Below, piece by piece: positions 1 through 8,555 of a DNA stretch of 64,000 nucleotides (position 1 is the stretch's first letter; every line of letters starts with the position of its first letter). Where the stretch lies: assembly GCF_039523615.1 (NCBI RefSeq), contig NZ_BAAAFQ010000004.1:248001-312000 (forward strand). The letters are read 5' to 3'. The position numbers and the translations under genes are program-made. The notes beneath the pieces were generated by a model, which was not told the DNA's origin, ran no database searches, and saw only the letters and a list, made by a program, of their open reading frames with translations. The DNA comes from Psychrosphaera haliotis. Its GTDB lineage: Bacteria > Pseudomonadota > Gammaproteobacteria > Enterobacterales > Alteromonadaceae.

Positions 1-1225
1 GCAAAACGTTGGTACAGCCTTTGCCGTTAAAGAAGCAATCATAGACGGAAAGCCATTAACCAAACGTGTTGTTACTATTACTGGTGAAACCTTAAAGAGC
101 CCTCAAAACGTTTGGGCAAAACTAGGTACACCAACCCAAGACTTACTTGACTTTGCTGGTCATACTCCAGAAAAGCAACAACGTATAATTATGGGCGGCC
201 CAATGATGGGCTTCTCAATATTAGATGCGTCTACACCTGTTGTGAAAACAACCAACTGCATTCTTGCGCCATCAGCAAAAAAACTTCCTCCACAAGGCGA
301 TGAACAAGCCTGTATTCGTTGTGGACTTTGTGCTGATGCCTGTCCTGCTGAATTACTTCCCCAGCAGTTACAATGGTTTTCTAAAGCCAAAGATCACGAC
401 AAATTGTCCGAATACAACTTATTTGACTGCATTGAGTGTGGTGCCTGCGCATATGTTTGCCCTAGTCAAATTCCACTTGTTCAGTATTACCGAACAAGCA
501 AAGCGGAAATCCGCGAAATTGAGCAGGAAAAAATTAAATCCGAAAAAGCTCGGGTGAGATTTGAACAACGTCAAGAAAGGCTTGAGCGCGAAAAACAAGT
601 GCGACTTGCAAAACATAAAGCCTCCGCTGAGAAACGAGCAAAAGCACTCGAGAAAGACACCAGTGCAAAAGACAAGATTGCAGCAGCGTTAGCACGAGCT
701 AAAGCGAAAAAACAAGCAAGTACTGATGAATCAAATGACTCAGTTAGTAAGTCAAATACGACAACAAGCTCTGATTCAATGCCAGCAACAAAACCAGCGA
801 ATGCCGCCAAAGATAAAGTGGCTGAAGCAATAGCGAGAGCAAAAGCTAAAAAAGCAGCCAAAGAGCAACAAGAGAGCGCTGAAATACAGGCAGACAAAAA
901 AGCACAACCAGTTGAAGCCAAAACAACCTCGGCTGAACCTGTCTCCACTGCTGAGCAAGAGCGAAAAGCCAAAGTAGCCGCGGCGATTGCCAGAGCAAAA
1001 CAAAAACGTGAAGAAGCAAAAGCTGCATCACAAGAAAAAACTGCCGAACCTGAAACTAAGACTAATGAGCCTCAAGCTAAGGGTAGTGAGCCTCAAGTTA
1101 AGATAGAACCGAAAATTGGTTCTGAGCCTGAAGAAGAAACTCAGCTTACTGCAGAGCAAATTCGTAAACAAAAAGTAGCCGCAGCCATTGCTAAAGCTAA
1201 AGCCAAAAAAGCGAAGAGTGAATAA
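1..1225 (+). CDS. rsxC: RsxC/RnfC, electron transport complex subunit C, 3' part
   Basis: Partial gene: the frame is already open at base 2, so the N-terminal NADH/FMN-binding part lies outside the window. RsxC is the soluble iron-sulfur subunit of the membrane Rsx/Rnf complex, which in enterics keeps SoxR reduced and in marine bacteria moves electrons between ferredoxin/NADH and the ion gradient. Two CxxCxxCxxxCP motifs are visible, at about 310-345 (CIRCGLCADACP) and 430-465 (CIECGACAYVCP), binding two [4Fe-4S] clusters. A long Ala/Lys/Glu-rich tail follows with four related segments of the type K-x-K-[IV]-A-x-A-[IL]-A-[RK]-A-K. It ends 3 bases before rsxD in canonical order. Confidence 0.96.
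   Translation, partial: QNVGTAFAVKEAIIDGKPLTKRVVTITGETLKSPQNVWAKLGTPTQDLLDFAGHTPEKQQRIIMGGPMMGFSILDASTPVVKTTNCILAPSAKKLPPQGDEQACIRCGLCADACPAELLPQQLQWFSKAKDHDKLSEYNLFDCIECGACAYVCPSQIPLVQYYRTSKAEIREIEQEKIKSEKARVRFEQRQERLEREKQVRLAKHKASAEKRAKALEKDTSAKDKIAAALARAKAKKQASTDESNDSVSKSNTTTSSDSMPATKPANAAKDKVAEAIARAKAKKAAKEQQESAEIQADKKAQPVEAKTTSAEPVSTAEQERKAKVAAAIARAKQKREEAKAASQEKTAEPETKTNEPQAKGSEPQVKIEPKIGSEPEEETQLTAEQIRKQKVAAAIAKAKAKKAKSE
665..1225 (+). repeat. Degenerate Ala/Lys-rich repeats in the RsxC tail
   Basis: Four segments of about 18 residues resembling KDKVAEAIARAKAKK start near 668, 808, 967 and 1168, separated by acidic, Gln- and Ser-rich linkers. They are imperfect at DNA and protein level. 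Such tails of variable length are known in RsxC of gammaproteobacteria; a highly charged helical extension is the likely structure. Confidence 0.75.
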
Positions 1226-1228
1226 TCC

Positions 1229-2290
1229 ATGAGCGTATTTTCTAGTATATTTAAAAGCTCCCCTCATGGAGCAATGGGCATGACAACTAATCAAGTTATG
1301 CGCATGGTCTGTTATGCCACTATTCCTGGATTTATTACTCAATTGTACTTTTACGGCTGGGGAACATTGGTTCAGTTAGTGCTTTGTATTGGTGTTGCAG
1401 TGTTAAGTGAGGCTATCGTTCTTAGCCTCAGAGAAAAGAGGATCAGACGCACCTTATCGGATGGGTCAGCGGTATTAACAGGCTTACTATTGGCACTAAG
1501 TATTCCGCCTCTAGCACCTTGGTGGGTTAGCGTTATCGGTGTTGCTTTCGCTATTATTATTGTAAAGCAGTTATACGGCGGGTTAGGCTTTAACTTGTTT
1601 AATCCAGCAATGGCCGGTTATGTTGTACTGTTAATTTCATTCCCAGTAGCCATGACTAGCTGGCAACCTATTCAGCCGATGCTTATGCATACATTGTCTC
1701 TTGCAGACACAGCTTACGTAATCTTTACTGGCTATAGCATTGAAGGTTACAACTTACAGCAGCTCAGTATGCTAGTTGACGGCACAACGATGGCAACGCC
1801 ATTAGATCAATTCAAAACCGCACTAGCGCAACAACAAACCGTATCTGAAATACTTTCATTACCTATTTATGGCGAATATGGAGGAATTGGTTCGCAATGG
1901 GTGAACGCAGCTTACTTACTTGGCGGGCTATTTCTTTTACAAAGAGGCATAATCCGTTGGCACATTCCCTTAGGCATGATTGCCAGTCTGTTTGTTTTAA
2001 CTGTTATTGCATCAGCCACCGGAGCTGATACCACCTACCCTCCAGTACAACAACTGTTTACTGGCGCTGTCATGTTTGGTGCATTTTTTATCGCCACAGA
2101 TCCTGTTTCAGCCTCTACAACACCAAAAGGACGCATCATATTTGGTGCACTAATTGGTGCTCTTATATTTATGATAAGACAATGGGGTGGATACCCAGAC
2201 GGTATAGCATTTGCCGTGCTACTCGCTAATATGTGTGTGCCGCTTATAGACCACTACACACAGCCTAAAGTTTATGGTCATAAAAGGTAG
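1229..2290 (+). CDS. rsxD: RsxD/RnfD, membrane subunit D
   Basis: Integral membrane subunit of the Rsx/Rnf complex, 353 residues, usual length. It closely follows enteric RsxD, including the stretches SIPPLAPWW, KQLYGGLG and NPAMAGYVVLLISFP. The family carries covalently bound FMN on a Thr; the matching segment here is GTTMATPLDQ near residue 190. The C-terminus (GGYPDGIAFAVLLAN, then PLIDHY) is also typical. It starts 3 bases after rsxC and is followed 5 bases later by rsxG, so all are probably translated from one transcript. Confidence 0.96.
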   Translation: MSVFSSIFKSSPHGAMGMTTNQVMRMVCYATIPGFITQLYFYGWGTLVQLVLCIGVAVLSEAIVLSLREKRIRRTLSDGSAVLTGLLLALSIPPLAPWWVSVIGVAFAIIIVKQLYGGLGFNLFNPAMAGYVVLLISFPVAMTSWQPIQPMLMHTLSLADTAYVIFTGYSIEGYNLQQLSMLVDGTTMATPLDQFKTALAQQQTVSEILSLPIYGEYGGIGSQWVNAAYLLGGLFLLQRGIIRWHIPLGMIASLFVLTVIASATGADTTYPPVQQLFTGAVMFGAFFIATDPVSASTTPKGRIIFGALIGALIFMIRQWGGYPDGIAFAVLLANMCVPLIDHYTQPKVYGHKR

Positions 2291-2295
2291 CCATC

Positions 2296-2958
2296 ATGTC
2301 TGAATCTAATATTGCACTCATCAAAAGTAAAAAAAATGCGCTCTTGCTCACTGCGTTTGCAGCTGTCTGTACGTTTTTAGTGGCATTAACACATCTAATA
2401 ACGGCCCCTGTAATTGAAGAGCAAAAGCAGCAAGATATCTTACGAAAGCTAACACAGGTTTTGAACAAGGATAAGTTTGACAATAACCCTCTTAATAACT
2501 GTGTAATGATTACTAACTCGGATATTTCAGGAGTTAATAAGCCAACCAAAGTTTATCGTGCAACATTGAACGATGAGCCTTACGCCATGATTTTTCAAAC
2601 GCAAACCAAACAAGGTTACAACGGCCGTATTGAACTTATGGTTGCCATTGATAAAAGAGGATCGGTACAAGGCGTTCGCACTATTGCTCATCAGGAAACA
2701 CCGGGACTTGGCGATAAAATTGAACTAGAGAAGTCTGATTGGGTACTGGAATTTAACAATAAAATCGTTCGCTCTTTAAAAGACTCTAAGTGGTTTGTGA
2801 AAAAAGACGGGGGTCAGTTTGATCAGTTTACAGGCGCAACAATTACACCAAGAGCCATAGTTAACCAACTTAGACCAAGTGTTTACAATGCAACACAAGC
2901 TTTTGAAGAAGTCTTTGCGTTAGAAAACCAATGCAACATTACTGAGGCGGAAAGTTAA
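2296..2958 (+). CDS. rsxG: RsxG/RnfG, FMN-binding subunit G
   Basis: 220 residues with one N-terminal membrane anchor (about residues 15-35) and a periplasmic FMN-binding domain. The FMN attachment motif is visible as TGATIT within GGQFDQFTGATIT near residue 180; family members link FMN through phosphodiester to the last Thr. The segment HQETPGLGDKIE is a family hallmark. Located between rsxD and rsxE, with one base separating it from rsxE. Confidence 0.95.
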   Translation: MSESNIALIKSKKNALLLTAFAAVCTFLVALTHLITAPVIEEQKQQDILRKLTQVLNKDKFDNNPLNNCVMITNSDISGVNKPTKVYRATLNDEPYAMIFQTQTKQGYNGRIELMVAIDKRGSVQGVRTIAHQETPGLGDKIELEKSDWVLEFNNKIVRSLKDSKWFVKKDGGQFDQFTGATITPRAIVNQLRPSVYNATQAFEEVFALENQCNITEAES

Positions 2959-2959
2959 A

Positions 2960-3655
2960 ATGACAGCAGAGTGGAAAGATATCGTCCGCAATGGCCTTTG
3001 GACAAATAACCCAGCCTTAGTTCAGCTCCTAGGATTATGTCCTTTATTGGCTGTTACCAATACATTTATTAATGCACTGGGGCTTGGCATAGCAACTTTA
3101 CTCGTTTTGGTTGTTTCTAATTTAACTATTTCCCTTGTTAAGCAATGGGTAACCAAAGAAATACGCATCCCAGTTTTCATTATGATCATTGCGTCTTTTG
3201 TTACCATCATTCAATTATTGATGAATGCTTACACCTTTGGTTTGTATGTCTCGTTAGGCATCTTCATCCCATTAATTGTAACTAACTGTGCCATTATCGG
3301 CCGAGCGGAAGCCTTTGCTTCTAAAAATGGTCCTGTTGAGTCATCACTAGATGGCTTAATGATGGGGTTAGGTTTTACTGCAATTTTACTGCTCCTTGGT
3401 GGTGCCCGTGAAGTGTTGGGTCAAGGTACACTATTTGATGGAGCTCACCTGCTATTTGGTGAATGGGCGAGAGGCATGACGGTTCAAATCTTTGAGTTTG
3501 AACAACAGTTTTTACTCGCTATTTTGCCGCCTGGTGCATTTATCGGAATGGGTCTTATTATTGCGCTAAAAAATATAATTGATGCTAAGCAAGCCCAGAA
3601 AAAAGTCAAAGACGTGAAATCGGTTGAACGAGCGCGTGTTACTACCGTTAATTAA
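2960..3655 (+). CDS. rsxE: RsxE/RnfE, membrane subunit E
   Basis: 231 residues with six predicted hydrophobic segments; RsxA/RsxE-type membrane subunit. Recognisable stretches include NPALVQLLGLCPLLAVT at the N-terminus and TNCAIIGRAEAFA, GGAREVLGQGTLF further on. The TNCAI Cys belongs to a conserved family motif implicated in the intramembrane iron-sulfur centre shared with subunit A. Last rsx gene before nth, as in E. coli. Confidence 0.95.
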   Translation: MTAEWKDIVRNGLWTNNPALVQLLGLCPLLAVTNTFINALGLGIATLLVLVVSNLTISLVKQWVTKEIRIPVFIMIIASFVTIIQLLMNAYTFGLYVSLGIFIPLIVTNCAIIGRAEAFASKNGPVESSLDGLMMGLGFTAILLLLGGAREVLGQGTLFDGAHLLFGEWARGMTVQIFEFEQQFLLAILPPGAFIGMGLIIALKNIIDAKQAQKKVKDVKSVERARVTTVN

Positions 3656-3674
3656 AGCAAAGTAATTTAAAATT

Positions 3675-4307
3675 ATGAATAAAGAAAAACGCTTAGAAAT
3701 ACTAACTAGACTCAGAGATGATAATCCTCACCCAACTACTGAACTAGAGTTCACCACGCCGTTTGAGCTTTTAATTGCAGTTTTATTAAGTGCACAAGCC
3801 ACCGACGTAAGTGTTAACAAGGCTACGCGTAAACTTTATCCTGTTGCTAACACGCCACAAGCTATTCTAGACCTTGGTGTTGACGGATTAAAAGACTATA
3901 TAAAGACAATTGGTTTATTTAATTCAAAAGCCGAAAACACCATAAAAACCTGTCGTATGTTGGTTGAATTGCACAACTCAGTTGTACCCGAAGATAGAGC
4001 AGCGCTAGAGGCCCTCCCAGGCGTTGGACGTAAAACTGCCAATGTTGTATTGAATACTGCGTTTGGCTGGCCTACCATCGCTGTAGACACGCACATTTAC
4101 CGTGTTTCAAACCGAACTAAGTTAGCAATGGGTAAAACCGTCGATGACGTCGAACAAAAGCTCTTAAAAGTTGTACCAAAAGAATTTAAAGTAGACGTAC
4201 ACCACTGGTTGATATTACACGGGCGCTACGTTTGTGTGGCCCGCAAACCCAAATGTGGTGCCTGTTTGATAGAAGACTTGTGTGAGTTTAAAGATAAAAC
4301 TGAATAA
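3675..4307 (+). CDS. nth: Endonuclease III (intact copy)
   Basis: Base-excision repair DNA glycosylase/AP lyase for oxidised pyrimidines, 210 residues, full length. Helix-hairpin-helix LPGVGRKTANVV (about residues 113-124) with the catalytic Lys (GRKTA) and the catalytic Asp in AVDTHIYRVSNR are present. The C-terminal [4Fe-4S] loop has the four cysteines in C-x6-C-x2-C-x5-C spacing (VCVARKPKCGACLIEDLCEF). The start 19 bases after rsxE agrees with the usual rsx-nth operon. Its last 246 coding bases plus 2 more are repeated exactly at 7232-7479, so this copy may carry a replaced 3' end while remaining functional. Confidence 0.96.
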   Translation: MNKEKRLEILTRLRDDNPHPTTELEFTTPFELLIAVLLSAQATDVSVNKATRKLYPVANTPQAILDLGVDGLKDYIKTIGLFNSKAENTIKTCRMLVELHNSVVPEDRAALEALPGVGRKTANVVLNTAFGWPTIAVDTHIYRVSNRTKLAMGKTVDDVEQKLLKVVPKEFKVDVHHWLILHGRYVCVARKPKCGACLIEDLCEFKDKTE

Positions 4308-4309
4308 CG
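4062..4309 (+). repeat. 248-bp direct repeat, copy 1 (3' end of nth)
   Basis: Identical base for base to 7232-7479 (constant offset 3170). It begins at TTTGGCTGG inside nth codon 130 and ends two bases past the stop codon. Flanks differ on both sides (4061 G versus 7231 T; 4310 T versus 7480 A). No synonymous difference exists, so duplication, conversion or acquisition from a near-identical strain must be recent. Confidence 0.97.
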
Positions 4310-4311
4310 TC

Positions 4312-4344
4312 CGCTGATCAACAATGTTAATTGATTTATCAGCG
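4312..4344. terminator. Hairpin after nth, possible weak or bidirectional terminator
   Basis: Perfect 7-bp stem CGCTGAT (4312-4318) with ATCAGCG (4338-4344) around a 19-base AT-rich loop, between the convergent ends of nth and the hydrolase gene. No U-tract follows on the plus strand, so termination strength is uncertain. Confidence 0.4.
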
Positions 4345-4376
4345 TTCAGTCCATCCGGTATTTTTACCGCACATGA

Positions 4377-5258
4377 TTATTCCAGTTGTGCTAACAAATA
4401 TTTAATTTCATTTATGACTATTTCTGGCTCGTGCACGTGAACATAATGTTCAGATGTTGTAGCAAAAGTGATTTTGGTTTTCGTCGACAGGCTTTGCATT
4501 CCTGACAAGTCGACAGAATATGAGCGTTTAATTCGCTTCCATACCTTAGGGTGCCAGCCTTCAGGCGCGTTATCTTTAGGCTTCCATATTGCGTCTCTAG
4601 CCCAAAGCAAAACGTAAGGTTTATCACCAAATCCATCACTGTCTGCTATTAGCTGTGAGCCCGTTCTATTATTTATTTTTTCTAAGTTTGTTGGTGGGCC
4701 TTGCCAACGAGCTAGTTCCGCGTCCATTTCCTTCTTCGTGTCATCATCATAGCTATCAGTTTCAGGTGCCCACTTGTTTATGTGACTTTTAAACTGTCCA
4801 TACAAAGATGGATCTACAAGTAAAATCGCCGCGACATCCTTTGGATAGCGATGGTTAAACAGTTTGATTGGGTAGGATCCGTAAGAATGTCCGACCATCA
4901 AGTATGGCGGCTTGATACCAACTTTATTCAACAAAGTGTATTGATGCTCAACTATTGTTCCTACATCGTAATTGTTAGTCGACTTACTACTTTTTCCTAA
5001 ATTAGCCCTGTCGTAGATACAAATCTGATTGGTTTTAGAAACTGAGCTTATTACATCTTTCCACCCTCCGCTTTTGACAGTGCCACCAAATCCATCATTA
5101 ACAATAATTGACGGCGCCCCCTTGCCAAAACATTCTATATATAAGCTTGTTTCTCCAACACTAACTAACGTTGCAATATTTGGCTTAACTTGCTCATTAC
5201 TAAACGCATTAAAAGTAAAAAACAACGTACAACAAAAACATGCCATCATTTTAATCAT
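4377..5258 (-). CDS. Secreted alpha/beta hydrolase
   Basis: About 293 residues from the Met whose codon is complement 5256-5258. That start gives a clear signal peptide (MIKMMACFCCTLFFTFNAFS, likely cleaved before NEQ); an upstream in-frame extension to 5360 is possible but less natural. The alpha/beta-hydrolase fold is shown by an oxyanion-type segment NDGFGG, the nucleophile elbow GHSYG (Ser about 125), LLVDPS and a late His (SEHYVHVHEPE) for the triad. Substrate unknown; an ester or amide substrate is all that can be inferred. It lies downstream of the CadC-like regulator on the same strand, inside the segment bounded by the two identical nth tails, which suggests one acquired unit. Confidence 0.8.
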   Translation of the reverse strand: MIKMMACFCCTLFFTFNAFSNEQVKPNIATLVSVGETSLYIECFGKGAPSIIVNDGFGGTVKSGGWKDVISSVSKTNQICIYDRANLGKSSKSTNNYDVGTIVEHQYTLLNKVGIKPPYLMVGHSYGSYPIKLFNHRYPKDVAAILLVDPSLYGQFKSHINKWAPETDSYDDDTKKEMDAELARWQGPPTNLEKINNRTGSQLIADSDGFGDKPYVLLWARDAIWKPKDNAPEGWHPKVWKRIKRSYSVDLSGMQSLSTKTKITFATTSEHYVHVHEPEIVINEIKYLLAQLE

Positions 5259-5542
5259 TAAACTTTTCACAGTGGTTATTTCTTTTGCAATGGCGGTGTT
5301 GGTTGAACAATCGGCAAGCAATAAAAGTATTCTGACTATTCTAATCATCATATATCCCAATAATTTAAAAGGTGCGGCGCTCAGTTAATTTCACTTTATG
5401 CGCGTTCTAATTTGATCACTATATTTTGAACACTTTGTACTACACACCCACTCTAGTTAGTTAATAAAACTTTCTATAATGTTTTAAAACTATTGTTTTT
5501 ATTGGATATTTTTGGCTATAAATGACAATTGTTACTATTGCA
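5259..5542. other. Gap between regulator and hydrolase
   Basis: AT-rich spacer between two minus-strand genes, probably holding the hydrolase promoter. An alternative longer N-terminus of the hydrolase covers part of it (to 5360). No clear operator or terminator is seen. Confidence 0.4.
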
Positions 5543-7129
5543 TTAATTAAAACTCATTTGTTTGGTTTCAATGAAAAAAGCCAATTGCAGATCCAAGTCT
5601 CGATGTTTGGCAATGCTAATAGCCTTATCAATTGAATAATGAAACTTTTCTGGTTGTTTTTGTATTTTCGCAAGCTTAGCTAAATTTGCCCATGAATGGG
5701 CCTCACCGACTGGACAGCGTAAAACTTGATGGTGTTCTTTTTCTTCTTTGTATAACTTTTCAACTAGCACGTAATCTTGAGTGTTTAAGGCGATGGCTGC
5801 TTGAAGGTTTTTAATTTGTGCCATTAACAACCAGTCATTATTTTTCTTCGCTGACTTCAAAGCTTGTTCTGCGACTTTTGATGCAGTTTTGTCGTCATAG
5901 GTAACGTAAAAACTAAGGGCCTTTAGATGGAGTAGTCGGGTTATCTCACCCTCATTTTTAGAATTAAGTAATGCCGGCAGTACGTTTTTAATGTGTATTT
6001 TCGCTTGTTCAAACTGTTTTAACCTAAGCCAGATTTCTATTAATATCCGCTGCGCAGTGTAATTATCTGGGTTACTGAGCACGATAGTTTCAAGCATTGA
6101 TTTGGCTAACTGATAGTTGCCTTCATTACTGGTTTCAATAGCCATACCGAGCATTTGATTATTGAAATCCGTTTCATACATCTGATGTACTAGCTGCGAA
6201 TTCCCACCTATTTGCTTTGCAATTAGTTGACTAAAGTCATCAATTAAGGATTGTATGTTTCCATTAGTAATGACGCCTTTTTTCACATAGTCACGATAAT
6301 GAAGTGTGTAAACTAGTTGGTAATCATGCGGTGAGCCTAATAATTTTGATAACACAACAAGTTCTGCACCAGAAACTTGAAAAATTTTTTGAATGTCTTG
6401 TACTTGAATATTGTCTTGGGGGGCGTTTGCTCGATTTAAAACTTGTAAAACGTAATCGGTTGCCAAAACTGCATTGTGTTTTGAATTCGGCAAACGCTGA
6501 ATGACCTGATCCATCATGCCAAGCTTAACCCAGTTATGGTCGTTACCGATGATATGATTTTGGGTAGGTAAAATAATGATTGAGCCTTTTACCTGTTGTT
6601 GAGCATTTTGACTTCCGGTCGAAATATCGTACTTTTTAAAAGCGAACAATAACAGGATCACAGCAACCAGAGAACAACAAAGAACAGCTAGTCTATTTAC
6701 TTGGGTTTGCGTGCGTTTAGTATTATTTTTTCGCGTTGAGTTGTTGGCAATTTCGACTGTGACTGATTCGAGCGGTTCAACTTTCGGTAGCCATAAATAC
6801 CCTTGTTTTGGAATAGTCTTGATTACATCGTCATTTGGAAAAAGCTGTCGTATCTCATTAATAGACTGAAAAACAACCTGCTCACTGACAACTGAGTCTT
6901 TCCACACAGTTTCTAACAACGATTTTTTGCTGACAGGTTGTCCAGAACTCTTGATCAACAAAAGTAATAACTGGCAGGTCTTGGGGCGGATATCAAGTGG
7001 CGTGCCATCAGCAGTAGTAACTGATAATGCTTGCTCACAAATGCGGTGGTTTAAAGTTTGGTAAATCAAATTATTCGCCTGTCCATGAAACTTATAATTG
7101 AACCTAACATGCACCCTAAAAAACAACAA
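5543..7129 (-). CDS. CadC/ToxR-type membrane-anchored transcriptional regulator
   Basis: Up to 528 residues. The N-terminal winged-helix domain of the OmpR/CadC class (about residues 20-115) contains LDIRPKTCQLLLLL, LLETVWKDSVVSEQVV and the wing KTIPKQGYLWL. One transmembrane helix follows (about 148-165, LAVLCCSLVAVILLLFAF), then a large presumably periplasmic region with helical TPR-like segments (for example YQLAKSMLETIVLSNPDNYTA). The start is unclear: the longest frame opens with TTG at 7129 and a GTG lies at 7114, neither with a strong ribosome-binding site. It probably controls the hydrolase gene just downstream (284 bases away). Signal unknown. Confidence 0.8.
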   Translation of the reverse strand: MLFFRVHVRFNYKFHGQANNLIYQTLNHRICEQALSVTTADGTPLDIRPKTCQLLLLLIKSSGQPVSKKSLLETVWKDSVVSEQVVFQSINEIRQLFPNDDVIKTIPKQGYLWLPKVEPLESVTVEIANNSTRKNNTKRTQTQVNRLAVLCCSLVAVILLLFAFKKYDISTGSQNAQQQVKGSIIILPTQNHIIGNDHNWVKLGMMDQVIQRLPNSKHNAVLATDYVLQVLNRANAPQDNIQVQDIQKIFQVSGAELVVLSKLLGSPHDYQLVYTLHYRDYVKKGVITNGNIQSLIDDFSQLIAKQIGGNSQLVHQMYETDFNNQMLGMAIETSNEGNYQLAKSMLETIVLSNPDNYTAQRILIEIWLRLKQFEQAKIHIKNVLPALLNSKNEGEITRLLHLKALSFYVTYDDKTASKVAEQALKSAKKNNDWLLMAQIKNLQAAIALNTQDYVLVEKLYKEEKEHHQVLRCPVGEAHSWANLAKLAKIQKQPEKFHYSIDKAISIAKHRDLDLQLAFFIETKQMSFN

Positions 7130-7231
7130 CTAACGAAAATTTGATTGTTTAGGGAAGATGAGAGATTGTGCTGAGTGTATGCATTTGGCATAAAAAGAAA
7201 GATAAGCAACTGCAATCTACCTTTCGTATCT

Positions 7232-7479
7232 TTTGGCTGGCCTACCATCGCTGTAGACACGCACATTTACCGTGTTTCAAACCGAACTAAGTTAGCAATG
7301 GGTAAAACCGTCGATGACGTCGAACAAAAGCTCTTAAAAGTTGTACCAAAAGAATTTAAAGTAGACGTACACCACTGGTTGATATTACACGGGCGCTACG
7401 TTTGTGTGGCCCGCAAACCCAAATGTGGTGCCTGTTTGATAGAAGACTTGTGTGAGTTTAAAGATAAAACTGAATAACG
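7232..7479 (+). pseudogene. Exact duplicate of the nth 3' end (248 bp, truncated nth)
   Basis: Encodes the last 81 residues of Nth plus the stop, including the catalytic Asp segment and the complete iron-sulfur loop, but no HhH motif or catalytic Lys. The reading frame stays open upstream to an ATG at 7175, but those 19 codons are unrelated to Nth and have no convincing ribosome-binding site. It sits at the right-hand end of the regulator-hydrolase insert. Best read as a displaced gene end rather than a working gene; since its downstream flank leads into the next segment, it may be the older resident nth end. Confidence 0.93.
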
Positions 7480-7694
7480 AATCTAAGGGTCCCTTTCCAT
7501 CATCTGGAAAACTGAATAAAAGGTGTTAGACTTAAATACTTCTAAATCGAGTTACTGAAAAAGACGGGCAATGGCCCTATGATTTAGTTTAAAAATTTAT
7601 TATTTCTGTGACATTAAATCAGCACATATTTTGCCTAAATCAGAATAACATTCTGGCTTAGACACCATCAGCTTTCTTTTTCGGAAGGTGTAAG

Positions 7695-8555
7695 ATGCAG
7701 TCATTGTTTTTTAGGTTACTCTTTTTAAAGTGTGCAACTATTGTACTGACATCGTCAATGAATGTTGCTGCTTCCTCATTAGAACTCAACGAACTCACTT
7801 ACATAACTGAAAATCATGCGTCGTTTAATTATGTTCGAGATGGTCAATTGGAAGGATTTGCCGTTGAGGTATTGTTAAGTGCTTCGGCAGACTTGGGTAG
7901 CCCGGTTCAACGAGACGAGATTTTGGTTCAACCTTGGGCAAGAGCTTTTAAAAATGCCTTACGAGGGCCCAATACCGTTTTATTCAGTACGATTCGAACC
8001 CCCGAGCGAGAAGATAAGTTTCAATGGGTAGGTCCATTCGCTTCCGAAAGCGACGTAGTGATCGCGCTTAAAGCTCGTCAAATTAAAATTACTGACTCCG
8101 CTAAATTAAAAAGTTATATCGCCGGTGCGGTTAGAGGTGATGTAGGGGAAGAAATACTTCAAGAAATAAAGATTCCATCGGATAATATCGTATTATTAAC
8201 TAATCCAACAAGTATGGGGGCCATGTTAACGGCTGAAAGGATTGATGTATGGGTTTTTGGGGAGTTTGCTTGGAGTGAAACATTAACGTCAGCTGGGTTA
8301 AATCCTGCTTTATTTGAAGTGATTTTCCGCTTTCCGCCAAAGCATTATTATTTCGCCTTAAGTAGAGACATTAATCCTATGCTGGTCCAATCTTTTCAAT
8401 TGGCTATTGAGCAAACACTTGAAAAATACCAAGACGATTCAAAATTTTCTATATCGTTAAACACAAGCTCTTTTACTGGTCGTAAGTCATCCATGACCTC
8501 CCAGCATCAGCAAATCCCTATGCTAGAAAAGTCGTGCCTAAAAAAATCAAATTAG
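7695..8555 (+). CDS. Periplasmic solute-binding protein, SBP_bac_3-like, with altered C-terminus
   Basis: 286 residues. Signal peptide at residues 1-26 (ending NVAASS), then a two-lobe ligand-binding fold of the amino-acid-binding class, with the typical LEGFAVEVL, WARAFKNALRGP and TIRTPEREDKFQWVGPF segments. A purine-rich ribosome-binding site (CGGAAGGTG) precedes the ATG. No ABC permease or ATPase is adjacent, so it is an orphan binding or sensing protein. The last 10 or so codons run, in another frame, through a decayed nth remnant beginning at about 8528, so the natural C-terminus was probably replaced at that junction. Ligand unknown. Confidence 0.8.
   Translation: MQSLFFRLLFLKCATIVLTSSMNVAASSLELNELTYITENHASFNYVRDGQLEGFAVEVLLSASADLGSPVQRDEILVQPWARAFKNALRGPNTVLFSTIRTPEREDKFQWVGPFASESDVVIALKARQIKITDSAKLKSYIAGAVRGDVGEEILQEIKIPSDNIVLLTNPTSMGAMLTAERIDVWVFGEFAWSETLTSAGLNPALFEVIFRFPPKHYYFALSRDINPMLVQSFQLAIEQTLEKYQDDSKFSISLNTSSFTGRKSSMTSQHQQIPMLEKSCLKKSN

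Noticed and set aside
571..1342. Several minus-strand open frames opposite rsxC
   Set aside because: Compositional shadows of the Ala/Lys-rich tail; no start signals and no protein family.
4310..7231. Conventional insertion sequence or integrative element
   Set aside because: No transposase, integrase, terminal inverted repeats or short target duplication; the flanking repeat is a 248-bp gene end.
7175..7477. A 100-codon open frame ending in Nth sequence, as a possible short gene
   Set aside because: Its first 19 codons are unrelated to Nth, it lacks a ribosome-binding site, the HhH and the catalytic Lys. It is best explained as a displaced gene end.
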